Assembly: GCF_003600685.1 (NCBI RefSeq)
Contig: NZ_CP032084.1
Location: 6,014,001-6,078,000 of the forward strand
From: Achromobacter sp. B7
Lineage (GTDB): Bacteria; Pseudomonadota; Gammaproteobacteria; Burkholderiales; Burkholderiaceae_B
Reading direction: 5' to 3'
DNA: 64,000 bases
This document shows, in pieces, positions 37,689 to 45,203 of this stretch. Position 1 is the first letter of the stretch, and each line of letters opens with the position of its first letter. The notes beneath the pieces are model-generated. The model was not told the DNA's origin and did no database searches. It saw only the letters and a program-made list of their open reading frames with translations. The translations under genes were made by a program, and so were the position numbers.

Positions 37689-38621
37689 CTAGCGAACATG
37701 CTCGGGCGCCATGCAGGAACGGCTGCGCAGGCGCGGTACGAAGGCGCCCAGCACGAAGACACGGAACATATACGGCACCAGCCCCGCTTCATTGAGCGCC
37801 GGGTTGACGCGCGCGCGATAGTGTTCGCGATGCAGCCGGGTCAGTTCGGACCAATGCGCGCGCGGGTGCTCGTGATGCGCGGTGTGCAGGCCGATGTTGA
37901 ACAGCAACGGGTTGACCAGCCCTTCAAAATTGCGTGCGTAGTTCAGGCCGGCAACATGGCGCGGCCCGCCGTCGGCATGGGCGTGCTGCAAGTAGTTGGT
38001 GGCCAGCAACCAATGCAGGCCATGCAGTTGCGGCACGATCACGAACACCAGCGCCTTGACGGGGTTCACGGCCAGCAGCCCACCCCATAGCCCCAGCCAC
38101 GCCCCGTATTGCGCCATGCTGTAGCGCCACGCGCCCGGCCAGTGGCGGCGCAGCCGGCCCAGCCACGCGAAGAACATCGGGTACAGCACCCAGCCCGCCT
38201 GAAACGGGTGCAGCACGTAGCCCCACAGGTGGTTGGTGTCGCCGCCAAAACGATAGGTGCGCGCGGCGTCGCGCGCACCATGCTTGTAGCGATGATGATT
38301 CGCCACATGGGCCGGGTAAAAGACGAAGGTCGGGTGCCCTTGCAGCAGCGTGATCCAGAAATCGGTTGCGCGGTTGGTCCAGCGGCCGCGCCACATGCGG
38401 ATGTGGGTGTGGTTGTGGTGGATGACGCCGATGCCCAGCGTCAAGAACAGCATCAGCGCGTAAAGCGGCCACCAGAATCCGTACACCCATTGCCAGGCCG
38501 CCAGCGCGGGCAGCGTGGCCAGGTAGGCCAGGCTTTGCCAGTCGCGCCGGTTGCGCAAGGACGGCAGGCGCCGCCGGGTGTCAGGCTTTGCCGCCAACAG
38601 CGTCTCTGCGCTGGAATGCAT
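37689..38621 (-). CDS. Membrane fatty acid desaturase
   Basis: A 310-residue integral membrane enzyme of the PF00487 type. The three histidine boxes for the diiron centre are visible: HHNHTH at residues 68-73, HVANHHRYKH at 105-114, and HTAHHEHP near 245, plus an additional QHAHAD near 215. Hydrophobic helices near residues 30-65 and 150-210 place the boxes on the cytoplasmic face. It would introduce a double bond or hydroxyl group into an acyl chain. Its first 41 bases overlap the end of the sterol-desaturase-type gene, so a start slightly further in is possible, though no second ATG lies nearby. Confidence 0.88.
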   Translation of the reverse strand: MHSSAETLLAAKPDTRRRLPSLRNRRDWQSLAYLATLPALAAWQWVYGFWWPLYALMLFLTLGIGVIHHNHTHIRMWRGRWTNRATDFWITLLQGHPTFVFYPAHVANHHRYKHGARDAARTYRFGGDTNHLWGYVLHPFQAGWVLYPMFFAWLGRLRRHWPGAWRYSMAQYGAWLGLWGGLLAVNPVKALVFVIVPQLHGLHWLLATNYLQHAHADGGPRHVAGLNYARNFEGLVNPLLFNIGLHTAHHEHPRAHWSELTRLHREHYRARVNPALNEAGLVPYMFRVFVLGAFVPRLRSRSCMAPEHVR

Positions 38622-39357
38622 CCAGCTGGTTTGCCGCGGCCTCGGCCTTCAGGCGCGTCCGAAACAGGCGGTCCATAAACGTAAACTGAAAACCGTAATT
38701 GCCGTTGTAGCAGGCGTGATGCAGATGGTGACGCCGGCTGGCGGCGAACCAATGCGCGTAGGACACCTTGGGGAAAAAGTCGTAGTTGGCATGGCCGATG
38801 CAATTGAAGAACAGGCTGAACAGCGGCACCGACGCCAGCGCCCAAAAGCTGAAATCATGCAACACCATCGGCAGCATGATGACGTTGCCCAGCATCAGCG
38901 CTTCGATGGGGTGAAAGCTGTAGGTCGAGAACGGCGTTGTAACCACGGAGCGGTGATGCGGCAGGTGGAAACGACGCAGCAGCTTGGTGTGCAGCAAGCG
39001 GTGGTTGACCCAGAAATGGACATCGTTCCAGGCCACCAGCACCAGGATTTCGACCACGACTTTTTGCCAGCTGGGGTTCGGGTCCAGATGCGCCCAGCCC
39101 AGTTGCAGCAGGCCCCACGGGAAAATCATGCCGGTGCCGAACAGCAGGATGGACAGGCCGGATTGCGCGAGTTCCCGGCGTAGCTGGCCGGGCCCCAAGG
39201 GGCGCGGATCCAGCGGCTTGCCGATGCCCAGTGCGGGCAACACGTGCTGGGTCAGCAGCCAGGTAGCCGCGCCGAAGACCAGATAGATGCCGCCGAAAAA
39301 CAGCAGCCCCGCCAGCATCACCTGCCAGGCGGACAAGGCTTCAAAAGCTTGGGCCAT
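38581..39357 (-). CDS. Sterol desaturase / fatty acid hydroxylase superfamily enzyme
   Basis: A 258-residue integral membrane diiron enzyme of the PF04116 type. Histidine clusters are HFWVNHRLLH (H114, H119, H123), HLPHH (H131, H134, H135), FHPIEAL, GHANYDFF and HHLHH (210-214), the full set for this superfamily. Four hydrophobic helices fall before residue 115 and between 150 and 190. It is the first gene of the minus-strand operon; the 135 bases upstream to the DapA-like gene presumably hold its promoter. Substrates in this superfamily range from sterols to fatty acids and alkylglycerols, so the substrate here is open. Confidence 0.88.
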   Translation of the reverse strand: MAQAFEALSAWQVMLAGLLFFGGIYLVFGAATWLLTQHVLPALGIGKPLDPRPLGPGQLRRELAQSGLSILLFGTGMIFPWGLLQLGWAHLDPNPSWQKVVVEILVLVAWNDVHFWVNHRLLHTKLLRRFHLPHHRSVVTTPFSTYSFHPIEALMLGNVIMLPMVLHDFSFWALASVPLFSLFFNCIGHANYDFFPKVSYAHWFAASRRHHLHHACYNGNYGFQFTFMDRLFRTRLKAEAAANQLDAFQRRDAVGGKA

Positions 39358-39492
39358 GAACGTTTTGTTTCACCCCGAAGAATGGCCGCATCATAAGCAA
39401 TCCGTCAGCATCCCGGTAGGGCATTTATTACCAAATGAATCCGGGCAACACAAAGCTGATGGACCGCAACGTGATCGCGGCCTAACTTCCGT

Positions 39493-40386
39493 CTACTGGC
39501 AAGGAAACTGGCGGTTCAGGCCGGCAACGGCCGCATCCAGACGCACCGCCAACGCCGCGCTGGCGGCCGGCATCGGCTGCCGCAATTCGTCGATCAACAA
39601 GCCTTGACGACTCAGCTGCGCCTTCAGCGGCCCGGGGTTGGGTTCTTCGAAGGCCAGGCGGATCACCGGCGTCAAGGCGTGGAACAACCGCCGAGCGACG
39701 TCCAACTGCTGTGCGCGCACCGCTTGGTACATGGCGACGAACAGATCGGGCCGCACATGCGCGGCGGCCGCGATCATGCCCGCCCCGCCCAGGCACAGCA
39801 CCGATAAGGTTTGCAGGTCTTCGCCCGCCAGCACATTCATCTGGCCGTCGGTTATCAAGGCCAGCGTCTTGTCCAGCGACCCGCCGCAATCCTTGATGGC
39901 CGCCACGTTCGGATGCGCGGCCAGCGACAGCAACGTCGATGTCTCAAGCGTTGTGCCCGTGCGGTAGGGAATGTCGTACAGCACCAGGGGAAAGCGCGAA
40001 GCATCGGCCAGGCGGCGAAAATAGGCGGCGGCTCCGTCCTGGCCCGCTCGCACGTAATACGGCGCCGGGGCCAGGATGCCGGCCAGCGGCCGCGTGCCAA
40101 AGGCGGACAGGCGTTGCAGCACGTGCCCTAGGTGGTTGCCCGCCAGCCCCATGATGACGGGCAACCGGCCGGCTTCGGTCAGCACGGCGTCCAGCACCGC
40201 CAGTTGCTCGGCGTCGTCCAATGAGGCGGCCTCGCCGGTGCTGCCACACACGACCAGCCCGTCGACGCCCGCCGCCGCGTAGTGGCGCACCAGGCGACGC
40301 AAGGCGCCCCCGTCGACAACACCGCCCGAAAACGGCGTGACCAGCGGCACCCACACGCCTTGGAACACAGATTGTTGAATGGACAT
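39493..40386 (-). CDS. DapA-family aldolase/dihydrodipicolinate synthase-like lyase
   Basis: A 297-residue TIM-barrel class I lyase. The substrate-binding CGSTGEA is at residues 47-53, the catalytic tyrosine is Y137 in LYDIPYRTG, and the Schiff-base lysine is K165 in AAIKDCGG. The Y-D-I-P-Y-R-T pattern and overall length fit 4-hydroxy-tetrahydrodipicolinate synthase; a paralogue acting on another 2-oxo acid is equally possible. The ATG at 40386 (MSIQQSVFQGVWVPL) is preceded by GGAGTG, whereas an in-frame ATG further upstream falls in the hairpin region. No other lysine genes are next to it. Confidence 0.8.
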   Translation of the reverse strand: MSIQQSVFQGVWVPLVTPFSGGVVDGGALRRLVRHYAAAGVDGLVVCGSTGEAASLDDAEQLAVLDAVLTEAGRLPVIMGLAGNHLGHVLQRLSAFGTRPLAGILAPAPYYVRAGQDGAAAYFRRLADASRFPLVLYDIPYRTGTTLETSTLLSLAAHPNVAAIKDCGGSLDKTLALITDGQMNVLAGEDLQTLSVLCLGGAGMIAAAAHVRPDLFVAMYQAVRAQQLDVARRLFHALTPVIRLAFEEPNPGPLKAQLSRQGLLIDELRQPMPAASAALAVRLDAAVAGLNRQFPCQ

Positions 40387-40486
40387 GAGAACACTCCTTC
40401 GATGTAAGCGGACCGCGGTTGGACCGTACAGAAGTGCTCGGGATATCAGGGGTGCGCAAGAGGCGCCAAAGCGCCGCCAGAAGGCC

Positions 40487-40516
40487 GCTGTTCCGTCGCC
40501 CATCTGACGGAACAGC
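40487..40516 (-). promoter_or_regulatory. Perfect hairpin in the leader of the DapA-like gene
   Basis: GCTGTTCCGTC (40487-40497) and GACGGAACAGC (40506-40516) are exact inverse complements around an 8-base loop. It lies about 100 bases before the DapA-like start and ten bases after the stop of the possible leader ORF. There is no U tract, so it is more likely an operator or RNA structure than a terminator. Confidence 0.5.
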
Positions 40517-40525
40517 ATGCTCCGG

Positions 40526-40624
40526 TCAGATGAGCGGCTGTTTTTTGGATTTCAGGCCGACGGCAGCCAGCACCACGCCCAGGGCGCGGATACAGGAAGC
40601 GGATTGGATGGCCTGATGAATCAT
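40526..40624 (-). CDS. Possible 32-codon leader ORF upstream of the DapA-like gene
   Basis: An ATG at 40624 opens a 32-residue frame on the minus strand, MIHQAIQSASCIRALGVVL then a hydrophobic-to-basic end GLKSKKQPLI. It ends ten bases before a perfect hairpin. No good ribosome-binding site precedes the ATG. It may be a leader peptide or small membrane peptide, or chance. Confidence 0.22.
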   Translation of the reverse strand: MIHQAIQSASCIRALGVVLAAVGLKSKKQPLI

Positions 40625-40706
40625 GAATGAATAAAACGATAAGACGCGCGTCGGCGGCTGATGCGGAAATCTACCGGGCGGCCGTTGGCGTGTCAACGGC
40701 CGGCGC

Positions 40707-41192
40707 TTAGCCCAGGCTGGCCAGGAACACGGCGCACAGCGCCTGCATGCCTTGGCGGTCGTCTTCGTCGAAGCGGTCGGGCACGGGGCTGTCCACATCC
40801 CACACGCCGATCAATTCGCCTTGATGCACCAGCGGCACCACGATTTCGGAACGCGACGCGGCATCGCAGGCGATGTGGCCGGGAAATGCGTGCACGTCCG
40901 GCACCAGCTGCGTCTGACGCTGGCTGGCGGCCGCGCCGCACACGCCGCGATTCAGCGGAATGCGCACGCAGGCCGGCTTGCCCTGGAACGGGCCAAGAAC
41001 CAGTTCGGTGCCGTCAAAAAAATAAAAGCCCGCCCAGTTCAGATCGGGCAAGGCTTGGTACGCCAGCGCGCTGAGGTTGGCGGCATTGGCGATGCGGTCG
41101 GGCTCGCCCTCCAGCAGCGCGCGGGCCTGCGCGACCAATTCGGCGTACAGGGCGGACTTGGACTCGGCGACGATCGGGGCGGCTTCGAACAT
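40707..41192 (-). CDS. msrC: Free methionine-(R)-sulfoxide reductase (GAF domain)
   Basis: A 161-residue single GAF-domain enzyme that reduces free methionine-R-sulfoxide through a disulfide relay. The three cysteines C75, C85 and C109 keep the 10- and 24-residue spacing of the known enzyme (84/94/118 in E. coli YebR). LNWAGFYFFDG near residue 51 and LIGVWDVDSPVPDRF near 127 match the family. It is cytoplasmic and stands alone, divergent from the aminotransferase gene at 41351. Confidence 0.92.
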   Translation of the reverse strand: MFEAAPIVAESKSALYAELVAQARALLEGEPDRIANAANLSALAYQALPDLNWAGFYFFDGTELVLGPFQGKPACVRIPLNRGVCGAAASQRQTQLVPDVHAFPGHIACDAASRSEIVVPLVHQGELIGVWDVDSPVPDRFDEDDRQGMQALCAVFLASLG

Positions 41193-41350
41193 GGCGATAA
41201 ATGTAACTGTACAGGCGGTTTTCGATGCAGGTGATTTTAGGGGTTCCGCGCGTTAAAGGGGCCGGGCTGCTACCGTATGGGACAATACTTTTTTGTCGCA
41301 GTCCCCTACACAAGCCTCTCCCTTTACCCTTCTTCTTCAAGAAGCAATCC

Positions 41351-42553
41351 ATGGACAAGCCTCTCGAACCTGCGTTTTCCTTTTCGGAACGCGCCCAGCA
41401 ACTTACCAGCTCCGCCATCCGCGAGATCCTCAAGGTCACCGAGCGCCCCGAAGTCATTTCGTTCGCTGGCGGCTTGCCGGCGCCCGGCGGCTTCCCGGTA
41501 GAAGTGGTACGTGCTGCGTTCGACAAGGTACTGTCCACCAACGGCCGCGCGGCCTTGCAATACGGCCCCACCGAAGGTTATGCGCCGCTGCGCCAATGGG
41601 TTGCCGACGACTTGAACCGCGCGGGCGCCAACGTTGCCGCCGACCAGATCCTGATCGTCTCCGGTTCGCAGCAAGCGCTGGACCTGCTGGGCAAGGTACT
41701 GATCGACAAGGACAGCAAGGTCCTGGTCGAAGACCCCAGCTACCTGGGCGCGCTGCAATCGTTCAGCCTGTACCAGCCGAAGTTCGTGCCGGTGCCCACC
41801 GACGAAGGCGGCCTGATCCCCGAATCCATCACGCCCGAACTGGCCGACGGCGCGCGCTTCCTGTATGCGCTGCCCAACTTCCAGAACCCCACGGGCCGCA
41901 CGCTGAACCTGGAACGCCGCATCGCGCTGGTCAAGCGCGCCGCCGAACTGAACCTGACCATCATTGAAGACGACCCCTACGGCGAACTGCGCTACGCAGG
42001 CGAGCCGCAGCCCGGCCTGGTGGCGCTGGCCGCCGAATACGGCGCCAACGTTGTGCGCCTGGGTACGTTCTCGAAGGTACTGGCCCCGGGCCTGCGCCTG
42101 GGCTATATCGCCGGCGCCCGTCCGCTGATCAACAAGCTGGTGCAGGCCAAGCAAGCGACCGACCTGCACACGCCCACGCTGACGCAGATGGCCGTGTACG
42201 AAATCGTCAAGGACGGCTTCCTGGAAGAGCACCTGCCCAACGTGCGCGAAATCTACCGCGCCCAGGGCAGCTGCATGCTGGAGGCCATCAAGCGCGAATT
42301 CCCGTCCACCGTGACGTGGACCAAGCCGGAAGGCGGCATGTTCATCTGGCTGACGCTGCCCGAGCACATGGACAGCACCAAGCTGCTGGAAAAGGCCATC
42401 GCGCAAAACGTGGCCTTTGTGCCCGGCGCGCCGTTCTACAGCGGCGTGGGCAAGCAGAACACGCTGCGCCTGAGCTTTGCCACCGTGCCGGAAGACAAGA
42501 TCCGCACCGGCATCGCCATCCTGGGCAAGCTGCTCAAGGAATACACGGCATAA
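41351..42553 (+). CDS. PLP-dependent aminotransferase (2-aminoadipate / MocR-like, fold type I)
   Basis: A 400-residue class I/II aminotransferase. ISFAGGLPAPGGFP near residue 38 and LQYGPTEGYAPLRQWV near 75 are the family entry motifs, and RLGTFSKVLAPGLRLGYI carries the pyridoxal-phosphate lysine (SK). EDDPYGELRY and NFQNPTG give the cofactor-binding residues. This subgroup includes LysN-type 2-aminoadipate and broad-range aromatic/branched transaminases. There is no N-terminal GntR domain, so it is an enzyme and not a MocR regulator. The ATG at 41351 (MDKPLEPAFSF) follows a purine-rich AAGAAG. Confidence 0.9.
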   Translation: MDKPLEPAFSFSERAQQLTSSAIREILKVTERPEVISFAGGLPAPGGFPVEVVRAAFDKVLSTNGRAALQYGPTEGYAPLRQWVADDLNRAGANVAADQILIVSGSQQALDLLGKVLIDKDSKVLVEDPSYLGALQSFSLYQPKFVPVPTDEGGLIPESITPELADGARFLYALPNFQNPTGRTLNLERRIALVKRAAELNLTIIEDDPYGELRYAGEPQPGLVALAAEYGANVVRLGTFSKVLAPGLRLGYIAGARPLINKLVQAKQATDLHTPTLTQMAVYEIVKDGFLEEHLPNVREIYRAQGSCMLEAIKREFPSTVTWTKPEGGMFIWLTLPEHMDSTKLLEKAIAQNVAFVPGAPFYSGVGKQNTLRLSFATVPEDKIRTGIAILGKLLKEYTA

Positions 42554-42616
42554 GCAAACCGTAGCTTTCTGGGCAATGCGGCCTGAAAGCCGCACCCTGA
42601 ACGGCGATTGACCTTC

Positions 42617-42648
42617 AACGGCCGGGCGCAACGCCCGGCCGTTGTTTT
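42617..42648 (+). terminator. Rho-independent terminator after the aminotransferase gene
   Basis: AACGGCCGGGCG (42617-42628) and CGCCCGGCCGTT (42632-42643) form a perfect 12-bp stem with a CAA loop, followed by GTTTTA. It ends the aminotransferase transcript before ubiA. Confidence 0.88.
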
Positions 42649-42680
42649 ATGCTGTCGGCTTTCCCGACCAAATTCTGACC

Positions 42681-43613
42681 GTGACAGTGAGCGCCTCGCA
42701 ACAACCTCCCGTCGACCTCAGCGACATCGTTTTCACCGACTGGGTCGAACGCTGGCTTCCGAAATCCTGGCGACCCTACGCCCGCCTGTGCCGACTGGAT
42801 CGGCCCATCGGCACGTGGCTGACGCTGCTGCCGGCCGTGGCCGCGCTGGTGCAGTCGGCCGGTGGTCTGCCCGACCTGCAACGGCTGATCGTCTTTTCGC
42901 TGGGCGCGCTGCTGATGCGCGGCATCGGCTGCACCGTCAACGACATGTGCGACCGCAACTTCGACAAGCACGTCGAACGCACGCGCTTCCGGCCACTGAC
43001 CAGCGGCCAGCTGTCGATGAAGAACGCAGTGTGGTTCCTGCTCGGGCAACTGCTGGTGTGCGGATCGCTGCTGTTTTTCCTGAACGAAATGAGCCGCTTG
43101 CTGGCCCTGGCCGTGCTGCCCTTCGTGTTCATCTATCCGCTGTGCAAGCGTGTCACGTACTGGCCGCAAGTGGTGTTGGGCATCTGCTTTAACTGGGGCA
43201 TGCTGATGGCCTGGTCCGACACGCAAAACGTCGTGCCGCTGGCCGCCATCGCCATGTGGTTGGGCGCGGTGCTTTGGCAGGTGGGCTACGACAGCATCTA
43301 TGCGTACGTCGACGTGCGCGACGACCGCAGCCTGGGGCTGCATTCCACCGCCATGCGCTTTGGCGATCAAGGCAAATTGTGGATCGGCGGTTTCTACGCC
43401 GCGACCGTCCTGCTGTGGGCCTGGGGTGGTTACGCCATGGGTTTGTCGTGGGCGTATCAGGTTGGCATGGCCGCCGTCGCGGTGCATCTGGCATGGCAGC
43501 TGAAGGTGTTCGACATCCAGCGCCCCGACCGCAACTTCATGCTGTTTCGCGCCAACCTGTGGCTGGGCGCGCTGCTGGTAGCAGCGGCGTTGGCAGGCAC
43601 GCTGATCCGGTGA
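42681..43613 (+). CDS. ubiA: 4-hydroxybenzoate octaprenyltransferase
   Basis: A 310-residue membrane prenyltransferase of ubiquinone synthesis, attaching the polyprenyl chain to 4-hydroxybenzoate. The two aspartate-rich magnesium motifs are NDMCDRNFDKHVERTRFRPL near residue 97 and YVDVRDDRSLGLHSTA near 210; eight to nine helices surround them. The open frame begins with a TTG at 42642, but that lies inside the preceding terminator stem, so I place the start at a GTG at 42681 (a second GTG is at 42687). The stop lies within the first unit of the 16-bp tandem repeat. Confidence 0.93.
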   Translation: MTVSASQQPPVDLSDIVFTDWVERWLPKSWRPYARLCRLDRPIGTWLTLLPAVAALVQSAGGLPDLQRLIVFSLGALLMRGIGCTVNDMCDRNFDKHVERTRFRPLTSGQLSMKNAVWFLLGQLLVCGSLLFFLNEMSRLLALAVLPFVFIYPLCKRVTYWPQVVLGICFNWGMLMAWSDTQNVVPLAAIAMWLGAVLWQVGYDSIYAYVDVRDDRSLGLHSTAMRFGDQGKLWIGGFYAATVLLWAWGGYAMGLSWAYQVGMAAVAVHLAWQLKVFDIQRPDRNFMLFRANLWLGALLVAAALAGTLIR

Positions 43614-43707
43614 TCCGTTGGTCCGCTGATCCGTTGGTCCGCTGATCCGTCGGTCCGCTGATCCGTTGGTCCGCGGGATCCGTTGGTCTGCTGATCCCTT
43701 GGCCCGC
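43602..43707. repeat. 16-bp tandem repeat array at the 3' end of ubiA
   Basis: Six direct units of TGATCCGTTGGTCCGC lie at 43611-43707, with minor changes; one unit has an extra G. A partial unit precedes them and contains the ubiA stop codon. Beyond it, to 43852, is a further GC-only stretch (CCGGCGCCGGCGCCGG near 43750) without a gene. Confidence 0.9.
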
Positions 43708-43852
43708 CAAGGACGACGCCCCAGGGCGGACCGCAGCGCACCGCCGGCGCCGGCGCCGGCCCGGCCCGGCCGCCAACCACGGGCCGCCGCATTGCCGCCT
43801 GCGCCAGATCAGGCCATCATGGTGTTTCCGCAACGCCTTACGGAGACACCGC

Positions 43853-44254
43853 ATGCCCTCTTTCGTTAAATCCCTGGCCGCCGCCGCTGCGTGCGCCGTG
43901 TTCGGCACCCTGCCCGCTCAGGCCGCCACCGATTGCTCGGCCCAACGAGGCTGCGCCGCCAAGTTCTGCGAAATCGAAAACGACATTGCCGCTGCGCAAG
44001 CACAGAACAACACGCGCCGCGAAGCCGGCTTGAAGAAGGCCTTGGCCGAAGCCCGGGCAAATTGCACCGACAGCCGCCTGCAATCCCAACGCGAAGCAAA
44101 CGTGCGAGAGAAGCAGTCCAAAATGTCCGAGCGCGAACAAGAGCTGAAGGAAGCCCGCGCCAAGGGCAAGCAGGACAAGATCGATAAGGCGCAGCGCAAG
44201 CTGGAAGAAGCCCAATCCGAGTACAACGCGGCGCTGGTGGAACTGAATCGCTAA
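43853..44254 (+). CDS. DUF1090 periplasmic protein (YqjC-like)
   Basis: A 133-residue protein with a signal peptide (KSLAAAAACAVFGTLPAQA, cut after AQA). The mature part begins TDCSAQRGCAAKFCEIENDI, with cysteines typical of DUF1090, and continues as a long charged helix (REKQSKMSEREQELKEARAK) likely to form a coiled coil. Function is unknown. It is followed at 44290 by a strong terminator, so it is a single-gene unit. Confidence 0.88.
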   Translation: MPSFVKSLAAAAACAVFGTLPAQAATDCSAQRGCAAKFCEIENDIAAAQAQNNTRREAGLKKALAEARANCTDSRLQSQREANVREKQSKMSEREQELKEARAKGKQDKIDKAQRKLEEAQSEYNAALVELNR

Positions 44255-44609
44255 GCGGCGTCAGGCACTCACAGCCACCGCCGCCCCGTAAAGCCCCGGT
44301 CCAAAGCCGGGGCTTTGCTTTTTGGCGACCCCGGCCACTTTGCCGGGCGACGCGGATGCGAATGGTCATCGGGGGTCGCCACCGACCACAACCTATCGTG
44401 TCATCAGATGGAAATATCGCCATCTATGGTGCCATCCGGTTAAATCCACGTCGATTAGTACATTTTTTGGAAAGATGTTTTCAGGTAATAAGGGTTTATC
44501 CCGAGGTTGTTTGAGCACAGAATGCATCTCATCGGGACACAGCAAGCGAACCCCCGGCAATGACGCCAGCGGTTCGAATCCCAAGCTCACAAGACACCGG
44601 AGGTCTGCT
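44255..44609. other. 355-base gap between the DUF1090 and DUF4148 genes
   Basis: It holds the terminator at 44290-44323. After that there is an AT-richer stretch around 44400-44480 (for example TTTTTTGGAAAGATGTTTTCAGG) that probably contains the promoter of the DUF4148 gene. I see no coding frame in it that I can support. Confidence 0.5.
44290..44323 (+). terminator. Rho-independent terminator after the DUF1090 gene
   Basis: AAAGCCCCGG (44290-44299) pairs with CCGGGGCTTT (44307-44316) around a 7-base loop, followed by GCTTTTT. Confidence 0.9.
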
Positions 44610-45002
44610 ATGAAAACCCTTGCTACCGCATTGATGCTGTCCATGTCCGTTCTGGCCGCTGGCGCGCAAGCCGCCGAAGCCGACCAAGCCCCCACCCGCG
44701 CTCAAGTGCAAGCTGAACTGCAACAAGCCAAGGTCTCGGGTCAATACACGTTTGGCGAAGAAGGCTACCCCGCCCCCATCGCCCAGAAGTCCAGCCTGAC
44801 CTCGCAACAAGTTCAAGCTGAACTGGCCCAAGCCAAGAACGCCGGCGAAGTCACCTTCGGCAACCTGGACTACCCGCCCGTCGCCGCCGCTGAACACACC
44901 ACGTCGCTGAGCCGCGCCCAAGTTGAATCGCAACTGGCTCAAGCCAAGGCAGAAGGCCTGGTGACCTTCGGCAACATGGACTACCCCCCCATGGGCAGCT
45001 GA
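44610..45002 (+). CDS. DUF4148 secreted protein with three repeats
   Basis: A 130-residue protein with a signal peptide ending GAQAAEA. The mature part is three repeats of about 28 residues, each starting with a (T/S)xxQV(Q/E) helix and ending in a G(E/N)xxYP turn: TRAQVQAELQQAKVSGQYTF, TSQQVQAELAQAKNAGEVTF and SRAQVESQLAQAKAEGLVTF. DUF4148 proteins are common and often multicopy in Burkholderiales; their function is unknown. An AGGTCTGCT-type ribosome-binding site precedes the ATG at 44610. It is a longer relative of the two genes at 52.5-53.2 kb, without their operator. Confidence 0.85.
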   Translation: MKTLATALMLSMSVLAAGAQAAEADQAPTRAQVQAELQQAKVSGQYTFGEEGYPAPIAQKSSLTSQQVQAELAQAKNAGEVTFGNLDYPPVAAAEHTTSLSRAQVESQLAQAKAEGLVTFGNMDYPPMGS

Positions 45003-45037
45003 TCCACTGGCCTGAAAAGGCCGTGACAGCCCCATCG

Positions 45038-45073
45038 AAAGCCCCTCGGCAAACGCCGGGGGGCTTTGTTTTT
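45038..45073 (+). terminator. Rho-independent terminator after the DUF4148 gene
   Basis: AAAGCCCC then TCGGC (45038-45050) pairs with GCCGG then GGGGCTTT (45055-45067) around AAAC, and is followed by GTTTTT. Confidence 0.92.
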
Positions 45074-45090
45074 GACGCTTCGACTACTTA

Positions 45091-45121
45091 TTAAGTCGTT
45101 TTGTCGATAACTTAAGCCGTT
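45091..45121. promoter_or_regulatory. Direct repeats TTAAGYCGTT spaced by two helical turns
   Basis: TTAAGTCGTT at 45091-45100 and TTAAGCCGTT at 45112-45121 are 21 bp apart, start to start, upstream of the saccharopine-dehydrogenase-like gene. Same-face direct repeats of this kind can bind a regulator dimer. No regulator is identified. Confidence 0.3.
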
Positions 45122-45203
45122 ACGACACTTTCGGTTCTACAAATCGACAGCGCTCCCGCATAGGATGAGGCCACCCCATCCCCCCATCCGCAGGAGCCGC
45201 ACC

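Larger units (their letters stand above)
40387..40706. other. 320-base gap between the DapA-like and methionine sulfoxide reductase genes
   Basis: This stretch has no established gene. It holds a perfect 11-bp hairpin at 40487-40516 and, just upstream of it on the minus strand, a possible 32-codon ORF at 40526-40624. Both precede the DapA-like gene and may form its leader region. The remaining bases, 40625-40706, show nothing definite. Confidence 0.6.

Noticed and set aside
43602..43707. CRISPR array
   Set aside because: The 16-bp units are directly adjacent without unique spacers, so this is a simple tandem repeat.
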